A stretch of DNA of 64,000 nucleotides, from assembly GCA_905221605.1 (NCBI GenBank), contig CAJNDS010002269.1, positions 370,094 through 434,093 on the forward strand, in the 5' to 3' direction. A program made the position numbers and the translations under genes. The stretch's first letter is position 1. Each line of letters opens with the position of its first letter. Origin of the DNA: Symbiodinium natans (taxonomy: Eukaryota > Sar > Dinophyceae > Suessiales > Symbiodiniaceae). This document shows positions 45,679-56,000 of this stretch, piece by piece. The notes under the pieces were generated by a model. The model ran no database searches. It was not told where the DNA came from and was given only the letters and a program-made list of their open reading frames with translations.

Positions 45679-48600
45679 TCACTTGATCAGTGGGTTTGCG
45701 AAGAGCAGCACCTTGGGCTTAGGGTTTAGGCTCGGGCTTCAGGGTGTCGGATGGTTTCTTAGCCCAGCCGGGGTTTCGCGCGTCGGGCTTAGGGAGCTTC
45801 GGGTTCATGACAGGTTTTGATTCGGGTGACTCTGACCCGAACCCCCTACATAAACCCCAACCACTGTGCTAAACCCCTCGCTTCCTTGCTGTCCTTGGGC
45901 CGGGACCAACGCAATCACCAGGCCGTAGATGGTCAAGGACTCCATGAAGGCGAGGGACAGCAGCCTTGGGGCTTAAGCGGCTCCCTAAACCCTAAACCCT
46001 AATGATTCCCCTTCACTCCTAAGGCTTCGGCCTCGCAACCCCCCCTCCCCCACAAAAGCCTGTCCCCAACAAAAAACGATTCACTTCCCCCCCCCCCCCC
46101 CGGTTTAGGGTTTAGGGTTTAGGGTTTAGGGTTTTTGGGTTTTGGGTTTAGGGTTTAGGGTTTAGGGTTTAGGGGTTCCCCCTCCCCAGAACAAATACAA
46201 ATACAAAAAAAAAAAACACACACACACACACACACACAGAGACACACACCCACAAGAAGACAAACACACAAACAGACAAAGAAACAAACAACGTAACTAA
46301 ACACTAAACCGTGAACTGGTCTCTCTAGGAATCGCGAAACTCTCCAACCGTTCCCCCCCCGGGAGCCTCCACCGGATTTGCACATGAAAGTCCAGCGAAG
46401 ACTCGCTCCCCACGAGGGTATATGTTTTGCGCAGAGTGTGTTTTGTAAAATGGCAGTATCTTATGGCGCGTTATAGTGCAGTAGAGTAGATACTGGTACA
46501 TGGTAACATGCTAATACAGCAACGCGCAACGCAGTAGCAGTATTGTAGTCCGGGGCTTTAGAGTTGTAGGGCTCAGGACGGCGGGGCTTAGGTTTTAGGC
46601 CTTACGGTTTAAGGCTTCAGAATTTAGTTTATACAGGGCTTACCCTGAAAAACTGGTAGGCCATAAGTGCGTCGCAGCTCCTAACCCTTGTCTTGAACCC
46701 AAGCGGAAACCAGTAAGGCGTGGACCCTAAGCCCTAAGCCCCAATCAAAAGCGGGATTCTGCCAAGTGTCAGCACGCCACGAAGGTCATCGGCAACCTGC
46801 TCGAAGTCATGAGAACCCTAAACCCCAAACCCTAAACCCTAAACCCTAGGCTTTCGGGCCGTTCCCCCCCCCCCCCCCCCCGGACCCTGGGGTGGATACC
46901 TGAGCCCAGGGAACCTTCTTCTCAAATTCTCTGCTAAGAACGGCAAGTTGGGAATATGACGTCAGGGGTGCGCGGGTAGGGGGGGTGCATATTGGGGCAT
47001 TATTTCCGGCTTTTGGGATAAACTTCAAGCTTCAAACCTACAAACTCATGTGCACGTTGGCGGGTCCGTATATCCGGAATCCCGTTGGAAGGGTTGCCCG
47101 TGATTGCATACGTCTGCACCTTCGGGAAAAAACCCTCCTCACGCTCTGAACGCCAGCGCCTTGCGTGTTAGCAAGTCCGAACCTCGGGCGCACGAGTCAT
47201 CCAGCGAGGCGCCAGCTCGAATCATTACTTTGACCCATTGGGGGCTTCCTTACCCAAAACCTTAGACCCTAGACCCTAAACCCTAAAACCTAAACCCTAA
47301 ACCCTATAAGCCCTTTAACCCTAATACTAGAGGAGCCCAAGCTCTGCTCCAAAGTCCGCCTCCGGCTGCCGGGAGATGCCATCAATGCAGCGGCCGCTGG
47401 CAATGCCCTCGCAGGTTTCTCAGGGTTTCGGACTTGGGGTTTAGGGTTTAGGGTTTAGGGTTTAGGGTTTAGGGTTTAGGGTTTAGGGTTTAGGGTTTGG
47501 GGTTTGGGGTTTGGGGTTTGGGGTTTGGGGTTTGGGGTTTGGGGTTTGGGGTTTGGGTTTAGGGTCGAGGGTTGAGGGTTGAGGGTTCAGGCCCTTCTGA
47601 AACCTAAACCCTGAACCCTGCTTCGGGGTTGTTCTGCGTGAGGTTCGAGGTCCTGTTCAACTGGACAGAACGATGTAGTGTGGAAGTTCAAGGGCGGAAG
47701 TTTGGCTCCAGAGCGGGCTGCAAGAAGCCTGAGTACAGTCATAACTGTCTGACCCAAAACACGCGAAACCCTAAACCCTACCTATGCTTAAAGATGCCCA
47801 TGTGAACTAAGTAGGTTTCCAAACCTCCTATCCCCCTCAACCCCCCAGTCACGTTTTTGGTTTGGGTGCCAGTTTTTGCAAGATGTCGTCGCTCTGTGCT
47901 CATGCCTTCATCCCTGCACTTGATTCCCCATCGCAAAAAAAACCTTTAGGGCTTAATTAGGGCGGGCTTCAGGCTTAGGGCACAAGAAAGCCTAAACCCG
48001 ACCAGGTTCAGGAAATTTAGATTGGAAAACATATCATCTTGAAACTACAGCCTAGACGCCTGTTTAGGGCTGCTGCTAGACACGTCGTCGGGTATGAATT
48101 GAAGACCCATGGTAGCTATAAGCAGGTGTAGGATCGGGGTTTTAGGGGCAGCTGGGGCGTTGCTTGAAAGGCTCATGGGCCGACAGAAGATTATAGCCAG
48201 TTTCAACTCAGGCTACCTCTGAACCAGGAGAACCCACGTTCTCTTGCAAGGCATACTCTCAAATCATTCACCACCTTACCGGATAAGCATGAGGGACAAT
48301 GTCCCTGGGACCCTAAATCGCCCCCACATCCTAACACCATGACAAAAGACTTCATGGCCTGGCCCACGCCCGAGCCGATGGCGGCGAGGCCGATGGCGAA
48401 GCCGGCACCGATGGCGGAGAGTGCCGGGATCCACACGGCACCATCCTTGCGCCAAGGCGCAGGGTTGAGGAAATACGGTTTGGGGCACGAAGTTTACAGG
48501 GCTGAGGCTTTGGGATTTCGATCTTTAGGGCTTGGGTAAGGGGTTCGTTGTAGGCTTGTCGCCCCGGCGGATGTTGACCACATGGAGCCCTAGACCCAAA

Positions 48601-50776
48601 ACGCCAAACCAATTAAACCCCGAACTTTAGCTTGAAGGTTCAGAAACTGTCAGGGTCTTATCTAGACTTGCCCCCAGCTTCTTCAAGGGACTTATAAGCG
48701 GTAGATATGCGCCTCGGCATGTGCTGCCTCAGGCGCAACCAGCGTAATGGCACCTGAGGCAGTCTTACTCTCAAGCCCTAAACTGTGGACTCAACCCGAA
48801 ACCCCTCTGACCCCCCCAAAATCCGGAAACCCGCGTGCAGACCACTAAGACCGAGACCCCTCTCAACACTATGATCCTCCAGGCAGGCCTTGAAAGTGCC
48901 CTGAACAACCCTTAGCCCTTGAGTTAGGGTTTATGGCTCAGGGTTTCTCATCGCTCCGATCGACATGGCAGGCCGTTAAGGGTGGGAACTTGAAGGTTCT
49001 TGCTTCGGGGCGCAGATTCAAAAACTACTCGTAGGTAAGGCAAGTCTTGTGCTTAAGGCTTTAGGCACAGCACGCCATGCAACCATGGCCCTGTACCATG
49101 CTTCATGGTGTAGTGTTTCAGGTTTAGGGCGCCCTAAACCCTAAACCATAAATCCTAATCCCCAAACCCTAAACCCTAGACCCTAAACCCTAACCTGCTC
49201 TACCACAAGATGACCTGGCGTGTGCGCGGCTAGGCTTCCGGCGCAAATCTAGAACCACCACCTGAACATTCAATCCGTGACAGCCAGACCGCAAACCCCG
49301 GACTTGGGCCGTATAGGGAGAGTTTCCGTAGTCAAAATGAAGGAGGGCGTCCAGGGTTTAGGGGCTTAGGATTTGGGGTTTAAGGGTTTCAGGGTTTATT
49401 TGTTTGGGGTTAATGTTGAAAGTATAGGCACACCCTACTGGCTATGGCTTGGGGTACCTATGTTGTACTTAGAAACCTACTGATAGCTGCATGCAAGCCA
49501 ATGAAAGTACTGAGACTGTAGGTGCCTGTTCCCAATCTATGGTGCTCTAAGCCCTAAACCGCAACTCCCTGCAACCCTAGATGCCTACACCCCCCAAAGC
49601 CCTAAACCCTAAACCGCTAAATCCCTAAACCCTAAACCCAAAACACCTAAATCCCTAAAACCTGAACCCCGAAATCCCTAAACCTTGAACCCCTGAATCC
49701 ATAAACCCCAAAACCCTAAACCCTAAACCCTGAACCCCCAAGCCCCTAAACCCCAAAACCCTAAACCCCTAAACCCAAACCCTAAATCTCTAATCCCTAA
49801 ACCCCTAAACCCTAAGCACCTAAATCCCAACATCCCAAAGCCCTAAACACCTAAATCCCGAAATCCCTAATCCCTAATTTCCTAAACCCTATAAACCCTA
49901 AACCCTAATCCCTAAACCCTATAAACCCTAAACCCGAAACCCTAATCCAAAGACCCTAAACCTAAATCCAAAAATCCCTAAACTCTAATTAAACCCTAAA
50001 CCCTGCACCCTGAACCCTGAACCCTAAACCCTGAACCCTGAACCCTAAACCCTGAACCCTGAACCCTAAACCCTAAACCAGGTCGCTCAGGGCCGCGGTG
50101 GCGGCGTGCGGCGCGACCGGAGCTGGCGACGCGCGGGGCGCAGCAACGAAGGCCGTGAAGAGCGCACCTTAGGGGGGGTTCAGGATTTAGGGTTTAGGGT
50201 TTAGGGTTTAGGGTTCCGGGCTTGGGGGTTGTAGGGGTTTGCGGCTTAGGGTTTAGGGTTTAGGGGTTCAGGGCTTCAGGTTTCGGGTTCAGGGCTCAGG
50301 GCTTCACGTGTAGGGCTCAGGGCTCAGTTTGGGGGTTTCAGGGTTTCGGGTTCAGAGTGCAGAGCGCATCTTCCACGGGTTAAGCATTGCTCTGAAGTTT
50401 TTTTTCGTGCTTTTGGCAAGGGCTTGTTCGGGATATGTTTAAGTTTAAGAGTTTAAGCTTTAGGCTTAGGCGTCTAAAGAGTTTAGGGTTTCGACCCTAA
50501 TTACCCCAAAGCGGGGGGAGGGGGAGGGGGGAGGGGGTAGGGTTTAGGCTTGTGAGGCTTAAGGCTTTGATTTGAAGGCTCACGGGTAGCTAATTATTCC
50601 CCAGCGAAAGCCGTAACCCTGAACCCCAGAAAGCCTAAATCCTCAACCCTAAACCCCAAACCTGAAACCCTAAACCCTAAACCCTAAACCCTAAACCCAA
50701 AACCCCTTCTCAGGTGGCTCAGGTCCCCACCGCTGCACAGGAGCACGGCGCCAGTCAAAACCATGGAGCGGGCCAT
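45679..50776 (-). CDS. atpH: Plastid ATP synthase subunit c, copy A (8 exons)
   Basis: Nuclear gene for the c subunit of the plastid F-type ATP synthase; c subunits form the proton-driven ring in the thylakoid membrane. Exons: 50731-50776, 50087-50167, 48713-48753, 48359-48445, 47360-47407, 46771-46796, 45907-45964, 45679-45711 (stop TGA). The joined product is 139 residues: a presequence of about 56 (MARSMVLTG start, a FVAAPR motif resembling the dinoflagellate FVAP transit signal, then an AHAE end), and a mature part of about 83. The mature part has two membrane helices ([19 protein letters not shown] and [19 protein letters not shown]) around the RQPE loop, with the proton-binding Glu in FMESLTIYG. 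Donors are GT, GC, GC, GC, GC, GA, GT; acceptors are AG then G. Introns hold telomeric repeats. It is tandem with copy B, same strand. Chosen as plastid type, not mitochondrial, by the RQPE and LTIYGLV motifs. Confidence 0.92.
46204..46250. repeat. Poly-A and (CA)n microsatellite
   Basis: A run of about 12 A followed by about 14 CA units. It is in intron 6 of atpH copy A. The open minus frame through it is not a gene. Confidence 0.9.
47438..47560. repeat. TTTAGGG then TTTGGGG array
   Basis: About eight TTTAGGG units followed by about nine TTTGGGG units, directly upstream (transcript sense) of atpH copy A exon 5. Confidence 0.95.
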
Positions 50777-51275
50777 CCTCAGAAATTTTCGTATCTTCAT
50801 TTAAAAATTTAGGGTTTATAGGGCTAAATCGAGAGCATTCAAAGAAAGTCCTATAGGGTCGGAATGGGAGAATTTCAGGATCGCGGGTTAGCTGAGGCCG
50901 CAGGGTTTGGTGGTTCAGGGTTTTCGGGGGACCCTAGACCCAAAACCCGAAACCCAAACCCCTAACTTTCGCGTTAAGGTGTTGCGAGGTGAGGGCTTTT
51001 GTTGGAGCTGGGGAGCTGTCCGGGATTACTTGAAGGCTGATGGTGTGATGTAGGGCTGCGTGTACTTTAAGTCAAGGTTCTACGTAGGGGTGCCTTAGTG
51101 GTACCATGATGAAGCTGGAAGTAGGGAAAAAGTTTAGGTTTCTTGGGGTTTGGGGATTTGGGATTCTTGTGGAGGGATTCGGGTTTTGGAGCTCGAGAGT
51201 CTAGGGCTTTGAGACTAGGGTTTAGAGTAGACGTGCTTATTTTACTATCATACATTATATACGTACATATACAGT

Positions 51276-51405
51276 TACATGTACATATATATATATATAT
51301 ATTTGTAAATGTATGTGTATATGTAGATGTATATACATATGTAATATGTATATGTAGATGTATGTGTGTATATATATATATATATGTATGTGTGTGTGCG
51401 TGTGC
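51276..51405. repeat. (TA)n / (TATG)n microsatellite
   Basis: TA, TATG and TGTG dinucleotide-type repeats in the spacer between atpH copies A and B. Confidence 0.9.
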
Positions 51406-51796
51406 TTGCTTTTTTGTCGTTGGGGGGGGTCCTTAAGGTCGGGTTTAGGAAGTCAGGGATTGTGGTTTCGGGGCATTTGGGGCATTCAAGGTGATGTATG
51501 CAAAACCCTTTGGCTTACTCACGGTGCGTGGTTTCAAGCTGTGGGGGAGAGCACTTCCGTCCCTAAACCCCTAAACCCTAAGGCCCTAAACCCTAACTAA
51601 ACCCTAAACCCTAAACCCTAAATCCCTGGATCCCTAAACCCTAAATCTCTTCACCCAGAACCCCTAAATCCCTACCCTGGACTCTGCGGCCATGCATCGT
51701 GATAGCTTTCTAGGGGCAGAAGTGAGTGACGAGGCGGGCAAATAAGAGCTGAGCGAGAGATGGCAGCGCAGGCCACACGATTGCTCTACTATAGGT

Positions 51797-51885
51797 TAGG
51801 GTTTAGGGTTTAGGGTTTAGGGTTTAGGGTTTAGGGTTTAGGGTTTAGGGTTTAGGGTTTAGGGTTTAGGGTTTAGGGTTTAGGG
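51797..51885. repeat. TTTAGGG telomeric array
   Basis: About 13 perfect units, followed by a longer variant repeat (CTTAGGGTACT type) up to 51960. Confidence 0.97.
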
Positions 51886-52614
51886 TTCTTAGGGTACTCT
51901 TAGGTACTGAGGGTACTCTTAGGGTACTCTTAGGTTACGCTTAGGGTACTTAGGGTTTAGGGCTTCAAGGGTTTAGGGTACGTACTTTGGGTTTATACGT
52001 TTTCAGACCTGTACAGGTAGCAAGGTCACAGTTTGGGCATCATTTGTTACCCTTTCGTGTTGCTTCATGGGGTTGACACGGGAGCCCACATTGGTTGCCC
52101 TGCGGTTTAGGGTTTGGGGTTTTGGGGCCAGAACGTGGGACAACCCACAAAGCGTCGCTTACAATCCCTAGACACCTCTGGACCCCATATACCCTGAACC
52201 CTCAATCCCACGAGGGCTTAGGCTCGTACGGGCCTGCAGCCAACCTTGCCGAAAGGGGTCTGTAAGACTCCCTAAGAATTCTGGACCTATGGTGGCCCAT
52301 GGTCTTTAAGGCTTCAAGCGTTTTAAACAGGAATTGGAGGCGTGGGGTTTGGGGTTGTAGGCCCGCAGGATAGAGGTGAGTGTACGAGATGTCCTCTTGG
52401 GAATATGAATAACGAAGTGCCAGTAATGAAGCCCTACTTCAAGTGGGCGTTTTGCGACTTCAACAAAGCAACAACCGGTCTGCCGGTCTGCAGTGCTATT
52501 GTGGCTTTAGAAGGCTTGGGGTCTTGGGGTGTAGGAGGTGTAGGAGAGCAACCCCCACTGTGTTGACAACTATCCTTTTCTGCGTTGTGCCTCAAGCCCT
52601 TTGGAAACCCGTGT

Positions 52615-52749
52615 ATATGAATAAATAATATGTTATTCTAAATAGAGTACACTTTAAACCTTAACCCCCGGTTTTGACCATATGAATAATATGTTATTCT
52701 AAACACAGTACACTTTAAACCTTAAAACCCGGGTACCCCGGTTTTGACC
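52615..52749. repeat. Tandem duplication, about 65-70 bp
   Basis: 52615-52679 and 52680-52749 share AATATGTTATTCTAAA, GTACACTTTAAACCTTAA and CCGGTTTTGACC with a few substitutions and one small insertion. It is in the spacer upstream (transcript sense) of atpH copy A. Confidence 0.9.
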
Positions 52750-53027
52750 TGAGCGCAAGCTCTCCTCGTCTTGCTGACTTCCATATCACATGACCAGGGG
52801 GCCAGTTGCCATCAGGTCGGCCCTGTCTGCTGGAGAAGTGCTTCTGGGGGTTTAGGGTTTAGGGTTTAGGGTTTAGGGTTTGGGGTTTAGGGAGGGCTTA
52901 GGGCTTAGGGGGCCTTAAAGTGTTGTCATGACGTGTGTGAGGGGTTGAGGGTGCAAGGTCTCAGCTTGCAAGGTTGAACATGGTTTAGGGTTTAGGAAAA
53001 CTTCCTCCAGATTGCCCGACGTCCTTC

Positions 53028-56000
53028 TCACTTGATCAGAGGGTTCGCGAAGAGAAGCACCTGGAAAGAACAAGAACTGGGGTTAGCCCTAAACTCAAAC
53101 CCTGAACCCTAAACCCTAAACCTTAGGGCTCTAGGGTTCATGGCGGCTCTCTTTTTCTCTCTCTCACTCTCTTTCTCTTTATGTTTCTTTCTCTCTGTCT
53201 CTCTGTACGCATGTTCAAGCATTCACAAACGCAAGTGAAACAACCAAGGTTCTCCTGCGGTGCTTAGAACAAGCACTGAGCTTTTAGGGCTTAGGGGCCG
53301 ATCGAAACATGATTTCATGGAATGACACGTGTAATTATTCTAGCCTGTGGTATCTACTCACATGAGTAGTTGTGCAGGTTCGAAGAAGCTCCATCCTTCT
53401 ACTCACCCGTGGACAAAAAAGGTTGTTTAAGAACCCTAAACCCTAAACCCTAAACCCTGAACCCTGAGCCCTGAGCCCTGAGCCCTGAGCCCAAAGCCCA
53501 AAGCCCAAAGCCCAAAGCCCAAAGCCCTAAGCCCTAAGCCCTACCCAAACCCAAGGATCCGAAGACCCGACATGGAAGGCTGCACTATGGCCTTGATCCC
53601 AAGAAAGACCATGCTCGGTTTAGGGTTTAGGGTTTAGGGTTCAGCTGGCCACATGAGTACATGTTAGGACCCAAACATGCTCAGTAGAACTCCCCTTCGA
53701 AGGACCTCTCTCCCCCCGCCCCGAAACCCTAAACCCCAAACCCTAAACCGCCAAGCAGGGGCTCCGAAACTTCGGGAACCCCTGCAGGCCGCGAGGGTTC
53801 CCATTCAAAACGCCATGGAGCTGTCAGGGTGAAGGGCTCAGGGTTTAGGGTTGGGGTTTAGGGTTCGGAAGTATTCAGGGGTGCGTGTATCTAGGACTGG
53901 TTTAGGCTGAGGGTTCATGGGGCTTGGGGCTTAGGACTTTGTTCGGGTTTATGGGGGGAACGCCCCCCCAATGGACGAGCGCCCCAGCATTAGCCCCCTA
54001 AACCTCAAAACCCACTTGGATCGTCCGCAGCTGCTGCCAGATAAAGCCCCTAAAACCCTAAACCTCAGGTCCAGCTGCATGTGACCTGAGCTCCCTGAAC
54101 CCTAAACCCTAAACCCTAAACCCTAAACCCTGAACCCCCTCGAAGCCCCCCTGCTGTGAACCCCAAACCGTGCCGAATGCCGGCTTCAGGCACCAAAGCG
54201 ATGACAAGACCGTAGATGGTCAGGGACTCCATGAAGGCCAGGGACAGCAGCCTCGGGGCTGCACTCTAGGGTTTCGGGTTTAGGGTTTAGGGTTTCGGGT
54301 TTACTCCCGGTTTAGGGTTTAGGGTTTAGGGTTTAGGGTTTAGGGTTTAGGGTTTAGGGTTTAGGGTTTAGGGTTTAGGGTTTAGGGTTTAGGGTTTCGG
54401 GTTTAGGGTCTTCGTATCCAATCCCGGTTTTTCGGATGTTACGGTGTAGGGCTGACGGCCGATGAGGCTTGGCTCCTGGAGCTCTTGCAGGGCATCCTGG
54501 AAGACGGGCAAAGCCCCCTAAGCCCTAAACCCTAAACCCTAAACCTAAACCCTTATTGGCGGTCCTGAACCCTATAGCCCTGAACCCTGAAGCCCTTGAA
54601 CCCCCGCGGGACCCCCCTATACCTCTGAACACTTAAAGAAAGTCGAGGGCGTATACGGCGCAAAGTGCGCCCTGAAAACCCTGCACCTTAAAGTGGGCTA
54701 CTCTACGCAGGGGTTGCAGGTTGGCATCAAGCTATCAAAGGGTCACCTCGGAAAGAAAGGAAACTCTTCTTCTTTTAGGGGCTGAAAACCCTAAACCCCA
54801 AGCTTGGAGAATTTTGCATTCTCTTCCGCTAAGGTGGGCTTTCAGGGCTTCGGGCTTGTAACCCCAAACTCACCTAAAACCCCAACCCTAAAGAAGGGCA
54901 GTGAGGGCCCACGATGGGTCCTACTGTACAAGGCCAGGAGGGAAGAACACCCTGGTGCCAAGCGGCAGCACGCCCCGCAGGTCATCCGCGACCTTCCGAA
55001 GACCGAAGCCCCCTAAGCCCTTAAGTTTTTAGGGTTGAGGCGTGTGGGGTTTTTAGGGGTTTTAACCCTCAGGTTTAGGGTTTAGTAGGGTTTAGGGTTT
55101 AGGGTTTAGGGTTTAGGGTTTAGGGTTTAGGGTTTAGGGTTTGGGGCTTAGGGCTTAAGGCTTAGGGCTTGCGGTTTAGGTGTACAGGGACTTTACGGGT
55201 TTAAACCCTCAGCCCTGAACCCTGAGAATTTATAGGGATTAAGCCTTAGGCCCTAAATGCTAGGGTCTACACCCCCAGCCCGATATACCGGTAGCCCAAA
55301 AAGCCTACATTGTTAGGGTTCCTGCTTGTGATTTCCTTGCAAATTCCCGTTGAACAGGCCCAAAACCATCGACTACAGTAGAAGCCCACGGATTTCAGGG
55401 GACAGGCGTTTCAGAAAAAATGCCGGAAGTCACAAGAACCGACGGATGCATCAGCCGGTACTATCACAGTGTATGAGCTACCTAAAACCCCAACCCCAAA
55501 TAAACCCCCAAAACCATAGCCATAAACCCTGTGAACCCTGTAAACCCCGCAAAGCACTAATTATCAGCTTGCCTCGGGCTGCCGAGAAATGCCGTCAATG
55601 CAGCGGCCGCTGGCGATGCCCTGTGGAAGGGATATTGCCGATAATTGCGGCGGGGGGGGAGGGGAAATACCCCCTAAAGGGCCAACAAAACACGATAATC
55701 CTTGAGATAAGAACCCGCAAAAGGGTACGCCTATTTCTAAAAATGGGGGGGGTTTACCCCGAAATACTATAAACCTTGAAACATGGACCTCCAAGAAGGG
55801 TACGTGCAGCTGCAAACCCTAAACCCGCGAAGTACAAACCTACAGAGCTATAGACCTAGAAATCTGTGCGACCCTGAACGCACAAGCATGCAAACCCATA
55901 AGCCCCAAACATTCGCGTGCGGTGGGGGGGGGGGGAGCCTGGCCCACACCCGAGCCGATGGCGGCGAGGCCGATGGCGAAGCCGGCGCCAATGGCGGAGA

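Larger units (their letters stand above)
50777..53027. other. Spacer between atpH copies A and B
   Basis: Holds telomeric repeats, including a pure TTTAGGG array at 51797-51885, a (TA)/(TATG) microsatellite at 51276-51405, and a tandem duplication at 52615-52749. No gene was recognised. On the transcript side it is the 3' flank of copy B and the 5' flank of copy A. No conserved promoter sequence shared with the B-C spacer was seen. Confidence 0.6.
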
